Shown in pieces: positions 1 through 5,520 of a stretch of DNA of 6,068 nucleotides. Source of the DNA: CAVZRC01 sp052148775. GTDB taxonomy: Bacteria > Planctomycetota > Planctomycetia > Isosphaerales > Isosphaeraceae. The translations under genes and the position numbers were made by a program. The stretch spans positions 1-6,068 of the forward strand of contig JBKQHM010000179.1 in assembly GCA_052148775.1 (NCBI GenBank), in the 5' to 3' direction. Under the pieces are notes generated by a model. That model had not been told where the DNA came from and did not search any database. It worked only from the letters and a program-made list of their open reading frames with translations. The stretch's first letter is position 1; the number at the start of each line of letters is the position of its first letter.

Positions 1-15
1 CGACTAGAGTTGTCA

Positions 16-351
16 CTACGCTTTTGGGGTTGGCGAGACCTCGCTCCAAGCGAAAAGCCTGGAAAAATAGAGGTTTTTGCGCGCAGGACCAGCCGGCCCC
101 GGCTTCTTCACCCCAAACATAGGATAGGACGGGTCGCCGTCGGGTGCCAGCCTGGCCGCGTAGGTTTCCAGGTCGCGGCGCACGGTCGGGTCCGCGTTCT
201 CGCAGACGATCAACGAGGCGCTCGTGTGATGGATGAAGACATGGCACAAGCCATCCGTCACGCCCGAACGTTCCACGGCCTGCTGGATCTGGCGCGTGAT
301 CTCGTGCGTTCCACGCCCGCGGGTATCGATCGTCAATCGTTCGCTGTGCAT
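16..351 (-). CDS. yjbQ: YjbQ-family protein (UPF0047), C-terminally truncated, probable pseudogene
   Basis: Members of this family (UPF0047/YjbQ, often annotated as secondary thiamine-phosphate synthase) are small single-domain proteins of about 130-140 residues. Residues 1-76 look typical: an N-terminal strand with 'TRGRGTHEIT', a helix, then the hallmark block HVFIHHTSASLIVCENADP at 37-55 and VRRDLE at 57-62, ending at DGDPSY (71-76). From residue 77 the similarity stops. A 35-residue tail rich in K, P, S and F runs to a TAG, and the expected second half with the conserved GTWQGIxLxExR region is absent. The other two frames do not restore it. The ATG at 351 gives the family N-terminus; the frame is open to 480 but the extension has no family character. 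A GGGGG run 9 nt upstream is a weak ribosome site. The protein is probably non-functional because active-site residues lie in both halves of the family fold. Family call sure; pseudogene status inferred. Confidence 0.85.
   Translation of the reverse strand: MHSERLTIDTRGRGTHEITRQIQQAVERSGVTDGLCHVFIHHTSASLIVCENADPTVRRDLETYAARLAPDGDPSYPMFGVKKPGPAGPARKNLYFSRLFAWSEVSPTPKA
21..57. repeat. Imperfect hairpin in the sequence beside the yjbQ junction
   Basis: Three paired blocks nest: CTTTT (21-25) with AAAAG (53-57), TTGG (30-33) with CCAA (46-49), and CGAG (34-37) with CTCG (40-43), around an AC centre. Internal loops are 26-29/50-52 and a 44-45 bulge. There is no T-run on either side, so it is not a standard terminator. 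It might be part of a mobile-element end. Confidence 0.35.
91..104. repeat. Short perfect inverted repeat AGCCGG-CC-CCGGCT
   Basis: Two 6-bp arms (91-96 and 99-104) pair perfectly around a CC centre, about 20 bp left of the yjbQ junction. GC-rich DNA produces such repeats often, so no function is assigned. Confidence 0.3.
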
Positions 352-449
352 GCCGGCAGACCCCCGGATGTGTAACGGGACTCGCGACGGAGAATCGGGA
401 TCGATCGGGCACCCGGATGACGAACCGGCACGACCGGTCGGGCCAATCG

Positions 450-480
450 AATATAACATCCAGACTCGTACGTGGGGCAA
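450..480 (-). promoter_or_regulatory. Possible sigma-70-type promoter for yjbQ
   Basis: On the minus strand, TTGCCC (480-475) is followed 19 bp later by TATATT (455-450), an AT-rich patch in otherwise GC-rich DNA. It points toward the yjbQ ATG at 351 and would give a leader of roughly 90 nt. The -35 match is half-strength and the spacer is long, so this is tentative. Confidence 0.35.
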
Positions 481-769
481 CCGGAGCCGAGGTGGCCGTC
501 AGGGGCGACGCAGCCGCTACCTATCCCGGCCGGGCTTCGCTCGCCACGATCTGGGATCGGGTCGAGTCCGATGATTGAGGCCTGGCCCCATCCGGCCCCT
601 CGCATTACCCTGGTTGCTGAGCGTGGCTTGGAGAGCGGAAGTCACCGGCTGCTTCCGGGTAGGTGTTGCCTATCGATCAGGGCCTTTACTCCCCCTCCTG
701 GAATGAGCAGTGGTTGCACCAGGCGTCGGGATGCCGCACGACGGCTCCGCTCGCGGCAACGCCATCCCC

Positions 770-775
770 GGAGGA
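770..775 (+). promoter_or_regulatory. Shine-Dalgarno GGAGGA fixing the dehydrogenase start at 782
   Basis: GGAGGA lies 6 nt before the ATG at 782. The frame is open further upstream (an in-frame ATG is at 710), but that extension lacks family similarity, and the protein starting at 782 begins directly with the family's first strand RIAVIPGDGIG. Confidence 0.85.
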
Positions 776-781
776 CTATCC

Positions 782-1870
782 ATGAGATCATTTCGGATCG
801 CGGTGATTCCAGGTGACGGCATCGGCAAGGAAGTCGTCCCCGAGGGATTGCGCGTCCTCGAGAAGGCCGCCGACCGGTTCCATCTCGCCCTCGCGTTCAA
901 TCACTTCGCGTTCGCGAGCTGCGACTATTACCTGGAGCACGGCGCGATGCTCCCCGACGACTGGAAGGGTCTCATCGGCGGGCACGACGCGATCTTCTAC
1001 GGCGCCGTCGGTTGGCCGGCGAAGGTGCCCGATCACATCTCGCTCTGGGGCTCCTTGATCCAGTTCCGCCGGGAGTTCGATCAATACGTCAACCTCCGCC
1101 CGGTGCGCCTGATGCCCGGTGTCCCATGCCCGCTGGCCGATCGCAGGCCCGGCGACATCGACTTCTACGTGGTCCGAGAGAACACCGAGGGCGAATACTC
1201 CGCCGTCGGCGGCCGGATGTTCGCGGGCACCGAGCGCGAATTCGTCGTGCAAGAAGCGATCTTCACGCGCACCGGAGTCGATCGCATCTTGCGATTCGCC
1301 TTCGAGCTGGCGCAGTCGCGCCCGAAGAAGCACCTGACCAGTTGCACCAAGAGCAACGGCATCTCGATCTCGATGCCGTTCTGGGACGAACGGGTCGAGG
1401 CGATGATGCCGGAGTACCCCAATGTGCGAGTCGATCGCTACCACGTCGACATCCTGACCGCGCACTTCGTCCGCAACCCACATTGGTTCGATGTGGTCGT
1501 CGCGAGCAACCTGTTTGGGGACATCCTGTCGGACCTGGGCCCCGCCTGCACCGGGACGATCGGCATCGCGCCCTCGGCGAACCTCAACCCGACGCGCCGG
1601 TTCCCGTCGCTCTTCGAACCGGTCCACGGCAGCGCCCCCGATATCGCCGGCCGGGGCATCGCCAATCCGATCGGCCAGATCTGGTCCGCGGCGATGATGC
1701 TCGACTTCCTCGGCCAGGCCCCCGGCGCGGAGACCGCGCGTTACAAGGACGCCCATGATGCCATCCTCCGCGCGATTGAACACGTCTGCGATCAGGGGCC
1801 GCGGACACGGGACATGGGCGGCACCGCGTCGACCGAGGAGGTCGGCCGGGCGATCGCGGCGGCGATCTGA
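782..1870 (+). CDS. Tartrate/D-malate dehydrogenase family enzyme (NAD-dependent beta-hydroxyacid oxidative decarboxylase)
   Basis: This 362-residue protein belongs to the isocitrate/isopropylmalate dehydrogenase superfamily and most resembles tartrate dehydrogenase/decarboxylase and D-malate dehydrogenase (TtuC/DmlA type). Such cytoplasmic, metal-dependent enzymes oxidise the hydroxy group of a 2-hydroxydicarboxylate using NAD, often with decarboxylation. Visible motifs: GDGIG at 11-15; the substrate arginine region RREFDQYVNLRPVRL at 96-110; VRENTEGEYS at 131-140 with the catalytic Tyr139; Lys190 in TSCTKSNG; metal-site aspartates Asp223, Asp247 and Asp251, the latter two in the signature NLFGDILSDLGP; and the NAD-binding stretch EPVHGSAPDIAG at 279-290 with Asn295. 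Length and ends match the family, and no key residue is missing. The YVNLRP stretch and the absence of a Leu-rich isopropylmalate pocket favour tartrate/malate over LeuB, but the true substrate cannot be read from sequence. It appears monocistronic, with no neighbouring tartrate transporter or regulator. An alternative is another paralogue such as homoisocitrate-type. Confidence 0.93.
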   Translation: MRSFRIAVIPGDGIGKEVVPEGLRVLEKAADRFHLALAFNHFAFASCDYYLEHGAMLPDDWKGLIGGHDAIFYGAVGWPAKVPDHISLWGSLIQFRREFDQYVNLRPVRLMPGVPCPLADRRPGDIDFYVVRENTEGEYSAVGGRMFAGTEREFVVQEAIFTRTGVDRILRFAFELAQSRPKKHLTSCTKSNGISISMPFWDERVEAMMPEYPNVRVDRYHVDILTAHFVRNPHWFDVVVASNLFGDILSDLGPACTGTIGIAPSANLNPTRRFPSLFEPVHGSAPDIAGRGIANPIGQIWSAAMMLDFLGQAPGAETARYKDAHDAILRAIEHVCDQGPRTRDMGGTASTEEVGRAIAAAI

Positions 1871-2057
1871 GTGGCGACCGGCACAGGTGTTTGCCTGGGG
1901 TACGGCTTCGTCGCACCTTCTGTGGATCCGGGAGGATTGGCCGCCCTCGGGGAGGAGGCGAGGAGTGAGGGAATGGAGATCCAAGGGGGATCGATCAAGC
2001 AGGAATTACCGGAGCTCTGATCCGTGGTTCAATCGGCAATGACCCAAGGACCGAGAC

Positions 2058-2065
2058 AGAGGGAG
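2058..2065 (+). promoter_or_regulatory. Shine-Dalgarno AGAGGGAG for the membrane protein gene
   Basis: A purine-rich stretch ends 5 nt before the ATG at 2071 and supports that start. No clear -10/-35 pair is seen in the 200-bp gap after the dehydrogenase. Confidence 0.6.
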
Positions 2066-2070
2066 AACCG

Positions 2071-2844
2071 ATGACGGCCAATCTCCCGGACAATTCCGGC
2101 GGGTTGCCCGCGGAGATCTCGGGGCAGCCGCCATCCCAGCCCGAACAACGGCTTCGGGCCGTATGGGACGCGATGGCAGTCGGCCTGCTCCTGGGACTCG
2201 TGGAGATCCATCTCAAGGACGGAACGGGACTCATCCTGCTCGGTTATTTCGTTGGCGGAGTCGTGCTCGGCCTACGTCATGCGGGGAGGGCGTCGCCCTG
2301 CTGGCCGATACTCGGTGTCAGCTTGTACGTCATCCATGTCGCCGCCATTGCCTGCGGTCGCGAGCCGCCCTACGTCGAGTCCGACTACCGAAACGCCGAA
2401 ATGACCCTGGGGATGTTAGTCCCCTCGGGCCTGGGACTGCTCGTCGGGTCGGGCATCCGTGTCGCCCCCTCCGCCCATGGTTCATTCCGCTGCGCAGTGG
2501 GGCCTCCGGTGCGATTGCTCCCGAGGACGACGCGGGATCTGATGGTCGCGGTCGCTTGCATCGGCCTCGGACTCGCCTGCATCCACCGAATGATGGTGCC
2601 TCAGACCATCTATGCACCAGGATACGACGAGCGCAAGTTCCGTGCGATCCGCGAGGGGATGACATCCAAGCAGGTCGAATCGGCATTGGGGTCTCCTCTT
2701 CACAAAATCTCGTCGTCGGAGGATGGCAATGAGAATTGGATGTACAGCACCCAATATACATCTACCAGTGATTACCAGAGGCGATGGATTCTGATGAAGA
2801 ACGGCCGGGTCGAACGCGTCATCTGCGACTACTGGGAAGACTGA
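2071..2844 (+). CDS. Membrane protein with about five helices and a C-terminal BamE/SmpA-like domain
   Basis: I do not recognise this 257-residue protein as a named family. Residues 1-30 are polar and Pro/Gln-rich. Hydrophobic segments follow at about 31-47, 51-69, 78-96, 111-130 and 157-176, suggesting five membrane helices. The last 70 residues are soluble and have the pattern of small BamE/SmpA/OmlA-type domains: a helix opening with 'FRAIREGMTSKQVESALGSP' (190-209), then a variable loop, then ENWMYSTQY and a strand pair ending RWILMKNGRVERVICDY. In that family the GMT-xxQV-xxxLGxP motif packs helices against a sheet, often outside the cytoplasm. With a cytoplasmic N-terminus, five helices would place this domain on the outer face. 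It sits alone, 200 bp after the dehydrogenase and 542 bp before the WD40 gene. Function unknown; the domain call rests on motif pattern only. Confidence 0.75.
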   Translation: MTANLPDNSGGLPAEISGQPPSQPEQRLRAVWDAMAVGLLLGLVEIHLKDGTGLILLGYFVGGVVLGLRHAGRASPCWPILGVSLYVIHVAAIACGREPPYVESDYRNAEMTLGMLVPSGLGLLVGSGIRVAPSAHGSFRCAVGPPVRLLPRTTRDLMVAVACIGLGLACIHRMMVPQTIYAPGYDERKFRAIREGMTSKQVESALGSPLHKISSSEDGNENWMYSTQYTSTSDYQRRWILMKNGRVERVICDYWED

Positions 2845-2856
2845 AGCCGCCGTGGA

Positions 2857-2870
2857 CACGAACGCTCGTG
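2857..2870. terminator. Weak hairpin just downstream of the membrane protein gene
   Basis: CACGA (2857-2861) and TCGTG (2866-2870) form a 5-bp stem with a 4-nt loop 12 nt after the stop. No T-run follows, so it is at most a weak or factor-dependent terminator. Confidence 0.25.
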
Positions 2871-3107
2871 GCCCGCCGCCATTCTCCGGGGCTATCGCAT
2901 GACACGTCGCCGGTCGCTCGGTGTGTGCCCGACCAATTCGGCGCGGCCGGCGTGACAAGCCCGCCGCATTTCCCGCCTGATTGAGGGGGAGATCATCGCG
3001 ATGGCGCGGTTGTGTCGAGCCATCGCGGTGGAACTCACTATGAGCCGACTGCAAAGACAGTCGAAAGAATGCTCGACGGCATTACGAAGCCGCCCGAGCC
3101 TCATTCT

Positions 3108-3122
3108 CCCTTTCTGAAAGGG
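3108..3122 (+). terminator. Small hairpin followed by TTTAGCTT, possible weak terminator
   Basis: CCCTTT and AAAGGG pair around a CTG loop, and the plus strand continues TTTAGCTT. The stem is only 6 bp and the T-run is short. It lies about 260 nt beyond the membrane protein gene, so a role in ending its transcript is uncertain. Confidence 0.25.
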
Positions 3123-3221
3123 TTTAGCTTGATCGTGCCCGGGAGCCCATCTCCACGGCGGGCGATCGCCCTGCGCGCCGACGTGCTCGCAGACGATCGA
3201 TCGCCGGTGTGAGAAATCCCG

Positions 3222-3362
3222 ATGCGGGGCGACGACATGAGGATCGATCGGAGTGCGATGTCTCGGGATATCACATCGCGCTTCGAAGTGGCCCCTCCGG
3301 GTCCGGCTGGGCAGGACATCCTCGGTCGTGTGGGCGGCGACATTCAACAGATCCTGGGATGA
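3222..3362 (+). CDS. Possible 46-residue ORF just upstream of the WD40 gene
   Basis: From the ATG at 3222 (others in frame at 3237 and 3258) a short frame runs to TGA at 3360-3362, ending 24 nt before the WD40 start. The predicted C-terminal half, FEVAPPGPAGQDILGRVGGDIQQILG, looks more protein-like than a random GC-rich shadow. However, no start has a good Shine-Dalgarno and I recognise no family. It may be the remnant of a longer frame interrupted at 3210-3212, or an unexpressed stretch. Low confidence. Confidence 0.2.
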   Translation: MRGDDMRIDRSAMSRDITSRFEVAPPGPAGQDILGRVGGDIQQILG

Positions 3363-3372
3363 TTCCAGCCCT

Positions 3373-3379
3373 GAGGAGG
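3373..3379 (+). promoter_or_regulatory. Strong Shine-Dalgarno GAGGAGG for the WD40 gene
   Basis: A near-ideal anti-16S match lies 7 nt before the ATG at 3387, which settles this as the start. The sequence also suggests efficient translation. Confidence 0.85.
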
Positions 3380-3386
3380 CGACGCA

Positions 3387-4490
3387 ATGTCTCGAGAATC
3401 GAATCGTTCGCGGATGGCCTGCGATGACGAGGACGTCGGCCCTCGGAGGGTCGGCATCGGATCGACGGGAATCCCCCTCTTCTTTCGTAGAGGGTTCTGG
3501 CTCTGGTTGGTGGCATTGACCGCTCTGATCGGGCTCGCGGACATCGGACCGATCAAGGAGGATGCGCGCCTGAGGATGGTCCCTGGAGAGGCCGGCCTTC
3601 ACACCCGATCGGGGGTAATCTCGGCGGATGGGACGAAGATCGCGACGACGGATTTCGACGGATCGGTGGCGCTGCGGGATGCACGGAGCGGGTGGGCGTT
3701 CGAGCGATTTCCGAACGTGCCGGGTTACGTCCGGTCCTTATCGCTCTCGCCGGATGGCCGATTCCTGGTTTGTGCCGCGGACGGATCGGGCGTAACGATC
3801 TACGACCTGAACTCCCGGGGTGAGATGCGGCGTGTGGCGCTTCCCCTGGATCGCGTCTATCTTGTCGCATTCTCGCCCCACGGTCGGACCATCGCGGCAA
3901 TTTCGGATCGAGATCGGCGGATCGTCCTCTGGAATGTGGCCGAGGAGCGGGTGACGCGGTCCTTGAACGTCCCCTGCCGTGTCGTGAGCGCGGCCTTCTC
4001 ACCCGACGGACACGACCTGGCTACGGGAGGAATCGCGGCCGATTCGTCGATCATCCTCTGGGATCTCGAGACGGGACGGCCCCGCGTGGTTGGGAAGGCC
4101 GGTGTCATCATGGCCCTCGCCATTTCGCGAGACGGAAGCCTGATCGCCACGGCAAGCGGACACGAGCGTTCCGTTCGACTCTGGGATGTCCGGTCGGCAA
4201 CATTGAAGCGGCAACTCGACGGACATTGCTGGGGTACGACGTCATGCGCGTTCGCGCCGGACGGGAGCACCCTGGTCACGGCCGGAAACGACGGCATGGT
4301 CCGGCTCTGGACGCTCTCGACCGGCCAGCAGAAGGCGGCCCACGACGGCGATGCCGGATTCCTCTGTAGCGTCGCGATCGCTCCCGATGGCCGTTGGATC
4401 GCCGCGATGGCCAGGGATGATTACGATCTGCGGATGTGGGAATACGAGGGGTCGGGTCCGGATCTGCTCCCGCGCGTCAGTCGACGATGA
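3387..4490 (+). CDS. Membrane-anchored WD40-repeat beta-propeller protein
   Basis: The 367-residue protein has a polar N-terminus (1-33), one hydrophobic segment at about 36-53 (FWLWLVALTALIGLADIG) after Arg34-Arg35, and then a propeller. The segment reads as a signal anchor; with the arginines inside, the propeller would lie outside the cytoplasm. Seven repeats of about 30-42 residues can be aligned at roughly 72-104, 113-145, 154-187, 197-230, 238-272, 281-314 and 324-352. Each carries an inner-strand motif like 'AFSPDGRxIA' and most end in 'xxLWD' or a variant (ALRDA, TIYDL, VLWNV, ILWDL, RLWDV, RLWTL, RMWEY). Seven is the usual blade number for a closed propeller, so the domain seems complete. 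WD40 propellers are scaffolds for protein contacts and have no catalytic residues; the partner is unknown. Planctomycetes carry many such proteins, often fused to kinases, but no kinase domain is present here. The gene is convergent with the RRM gene. Confidence 0.9.
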   Translation: MSRESNRSRMACDDEDVGPRRVGIGSTGIPLFFRRGFWLWLVALTALIGLADIGPIKEDARLRMVPGEAGLHTRSGVISADGTKIATTDFDGSVALRDARSGWAFERFPNVPGYVRSLSLSPDGRFLVCAADGSGVTIYDLNSRGEMRRVALPLDRVYLVAFSPHGRTIAAISDRDRRIVLWNVAEERVTRSLNVPCRVVSAAFSPDGHDLATGGIAADSSIILWDLETGRPRVVGKAGVIMALAISRDGSLIATASGHERSVRLWDVRSATLKRQLDGHCWGTTSCAFAPDGSTLVTAGNDGMVRLWTLSTGQQKAAHDGDAGFLCSVAIAPDGRWIAAMARDDYDLRMWEYEGSGPDLLPRVSRR

Positions 4491-4515
4491 TGACATGTTC
4501 GGGCTGTAGAATAGC

Positions 4516-4546
4516 GGATCAGACGGATCGATGATCGGTCTGACCC
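4516..4546 (+). terminator. Imperfect hairpin 26 nt after the WD40 stop, probable terminator
   Basis: Paired blocks are GG (4516-4517) with CC (4545-4546), TCAGAC (4519-4524) with GTCTGA (4538-4543), and GATC (4526-4529) with GATC (4533-4536), separated by single mismatches. No U-run follows. The position right after the WD40 gene makes a terminator or 3'-end stabiliser likely. Confidence 0.5.
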
Positions 4547-4574
4547 ACCTTGAATGATTCTTGTGTTGCTTTCC

Positions 4575-4609
4575 ATGTGGGGCCGGGTCGCAAAACCCGC
4601 TCCCCACAT
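4575..4609 (-). terminator. Strong hairpin downstream of the RRM gene, probable terminator of convergent genes
   Basis: ATGTGGGG (4575-4582) pairs perfectly with CCCCACAT (4602-4609). After a small internal loop, CGGGT (4584-4588) pairs with ACCCG (4595-4599) around the 6-nt loop CGCAAA. This 13-bp stem lies 28 nt beyond the RRM stop codon. Neither side has a U-tract, so if it terminates it is of the U-less type, possibly working in both directions. Confidence 0.6.
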
Positions 4610-4637
4610 CGACTCGAGGGGCCTTCGGCGTCGCGGA

Positions 4638-4982
4638 TCAATAACGGCCGCGACCGCCGCCGCCGCCGCCACCGTAGCCGCCGCGACCGCCGCCGCCACC
4701 ACCACCGTAGCCGCCGCCGCCGCCGCTACGCGGCTCGCGCGGCTTGGCCTCATTGACCGTGAGGCGCCGGCCGTTGACTTCCTGGTCGTGAAGACCCTGG
4801 ATGGCCGCCTGGGCCTCGGCCTCGCTGCTCATCTCGACGAAGCCAAAGCCCTTGCTCCGACCCGTGTCGCGATCCTGGATGACTTGCGCGCTCTCCACGA
4901 TCCCGAATCCGGCGAACAATTGCTCCAGGTCAGCGTCGCCGACCTGATAGGCCAAGTTCCCGACATACAATTTCCTGCCCAC
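4638..4982 (-). CDS. RRM-type RNA-binding protein with glycine-rich tail
   Basis: This 114-residue protein has a single RNA recognition motif at about 3-80, followed by a short linker PREPRS and a tail of Gly, Arg and Tyr (87-114). RNP2 is LYVGNL at 5-10 and RNP1 is KGFGFVEM at 44-51, with the aromatic residues Tyr6, Phe46 and Phe48 that stack on RNA bases. The beta-alpha-beta order fits: DADLEQLFAGFG helix, ESAQVIQDRDTG turn, AEAQAAIQGLHDQEVNGRRLTVNEA. Such small RRM proteins occur in cyanobacteria and planctomycetes, where some are cold-induced; they bind single-stranded RNA in the cytoplasm. The GTG at 4982 is chosen because TGGAG lies 6 nt upstream and 'MGRKLYVGNL' is the usual beginning. 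A TTG at 5000 would add six residues but has no ribosome site. The gene has its own promoter and a long leader. The tail is encoded by a near-repeat and could vary in length. Confidence 0.93.
   Translation of the reverse strand: MGRKLYVGNLAYQVGDADLEQLFAGFGIVESAQVIQDRDTGRSKGFGFVEMSSEAEAQAAIQGLHDQEVNGRRLTVNEAKPREPRSGGGGGYGGGGGGGRGGYGGGGGGGRGRY
4644..4709 (-). repeat. Two 33-bp near-identical repeats encoding the YGGGGGGGRG units
   Basis: Residues 92-102 and 103-113 of the RRM protein are two copies of Tyr, seven Gly, Arg and then Gly-Gly or Gly-Arg. Their DNA (4677-4709 and 4644-4676) matches at about 29 of 33 positions, mostly GCC/ACC triplets on the plus strand. Such tracts are prone to copy-number change. 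Confidence 0.7.
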
Positions 4983-5137
4983 GTCAATCTCCAGGAACAA
5001 ATTAGAGACCCGTTGATGATCTCCCGGGTCGGAACGAATCGGGCCGACTCGGGCGGCCCATCCGGAGGGAAGGCGAGAGGGGCAGGCGAGGACAGAATCC
5101 CTGCGGATTGACGTCGCGGGCTCCTTCGGATTCCGAC
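4983..5137 (-). promoter_or_regulatory. Long 5' leader of the RRM gene with possible anti-start pairing
   Basis: From the TATAAT box, transcription would start near 5137, giving a leader of about 155 nt. Within it, the minus-strand segment ACGTCAATC (plus strand 5106-5114) is an exact 9-bp complement of GATTGACGT (plus strand 4981-4989), which spans the last G of the Shine-Dalgarno and two bases of the GTG start. A 6-bp GC-rich hairpin (5041-5046 with 5054-5059) lies between. The pairing could hide the start site; this is an inference from complementarity only. Confidence 0.4.
4989..4993 (-). promoter_or_regulatory. Ribosome binding site TGGAG deciding the GTG start of the RRM gene
   Basis: TGGAG (minus strand, 4993-4989) is 6 nt before GTG 4982. 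The alternative TTG at 5000 is preceded by pyrimidine-rich sequence with no such match. Confidence 0.7.
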
Positions 5138-5143
5138 AGGACG

Positions 5144-5149
5144 ATTATA
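5144..5149 (-). promoter_or_regulatory. Consensus -10 box TATAAT for the RRM gene
   Basis: A perfect TATAAT (minus strand, 5149-5144) stands in GC-rich DNA and points to the RRM gene, with TG four bases before it. No good -35 is visible at 16-18 bp. An 11-bp palindrome TCGGA-T-TCCGA (5126-5136) lies at the predicted start of transcription and could be an operator. Confidence 0.6.
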
Positions 5150-5443
5150 AGCATCCTCCGCCCGCGAGGGATAGTGACATCCGGCCATTTTACGAACGGG
5201 CGATCGGCGTGGGATCGTGGAGTGTCCTTCGACGGCGGCCGAGAAACGGGATTCCGGATTTCATACTAGAAGATCCCTGATTCAAAGGATGTCTGATTCC
5301 CGATGCCGAACGAGGCTCGATGGGGGCTTTCCCGAGGAATCGACGGTGCGAACGAAGGGCGGGTCGAGGGAGGATTCCGGGAGTTCCGCTCTCGCCACGA
5401 GCGAGCGTGATTCCACAACCCTGATGTGCCCGCACATCGCGGA

Positions 5444-5452
5444 TGCTACAAT
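5444..5452 (+). promoter_or_regulatory. Possible extended -10 promoter TGCTACAAT
   Basis: TG-C-TACAAT matches the extended -10 pattern with one mismatch in the hexamer. The -35 region is poor. Transcription would start near 5459, giving a leader of about 180 nt before the small gene at 5641. Confidence 0.35.
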
Positions 5453-5520
5453 CATTCATCAAGAGTGGATCCGTCTTGGTCAGTGTGAGTTGCCTGGATT
5501 GACGAAGGGCCTGTGTGTAG

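Larger units (their letters stand above)
1..123. other. Foreign or rearranged sequence replacing the 3' half of yjbQ
   Basis: Similarity to YjbQ ends at the Tyr codon at 124-126. The sequence to the left has a different texture: A and T runs such as CTTTT, GAAAAG, GGAAAAATAG and GGTTTTT, and small inverted repeats, unlike the even GC-rich coding DNA to its right. Read on the minus strand, another frame is also open from the junction to the window edge and would end ...GLANPKSVVTTLV, so this could be the edge of a mobile element or of another gene. No transposase motif, terminal repeat pair or target duplication can be shown because the left side is cut by the window. Confidence 0.4.
352..781. 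other. Intergenic region between divergent yjbQ and the dehydrogenase gene
   Basis: No convincing gene is seen in these 430 bp; open stretches here have arginine- and proline-rich translations without domain features. Contents: the possible yjbQ promoter at 450-480; a hairpin with perfect 6-bp arms CGGAAG (636-641) and CTTCCG (652-657) around a 10-nt loop; and the Shine-Dalgarno for the dehydrogenase at 770-775. I found no good plus-strand promoter for the dehydrogenase. Confidence 0.5.
2845..3386. other. 542-bp stretch without a confident gene
   Basis: This gap precedes the WD40 gene. It contains the weak hairpin at 2857-2870; an AAAGGG-type hairpin (CCCTTT 3108-3113, AAAGGG 3117-3122) followed by TTTAGCTT; four CGATCG sites within 3163-3250; and short open stretches. 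One frame is open from 2985 to 3209, is stopped once by TGA at 3210-3212, and is open again to 3360. None of the translations shows a recognisable domain. A decayed gene, a long untranslated leader for the WD40 gene or plain spacer are all possible. Confidence 0.5.

Noticed and set aside
1012..1758. 248-residue frame within the dehydrogenase on the same strand
   Set aside because: An out-of-frame shadow, dominated by Arg, Pro and Gly, inside a gene with complete catalytic motifs.
788..1984. 398-residue open frame on the minus strand opposite the dehydrogenase
   Set aside because: It mirrors a well-supported enzyme gene, is rich in Arg, Asp and Gly as antisense GC-rich frames are, and shows no domain pattern or ribosome site.
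3001..3117. 38-residue ORF (MARLCRAIAVEL...) with GAGGGGGAG 9 nt upstream
   Set aside because: The ribosome-site-like purines are interesting, but the peptide is very short, has no recognisable feature and overlaps another open frame.
2892..3602. 236-residue minus-strand frame across the gap before the WD40 gene
   Set aside because: Its composition is His/Arg/Pro-rich, it runs into the antisense of the WD40 gene, and no start signal or domain is visible.
5128..5379. Three copies of GGATTCCG at about 122-bp spacing (5128, 5249, 5372)
   Set aside because: The spacings are 121 and 123 bp and flanking bases do not align, so a periodic element is not supported.
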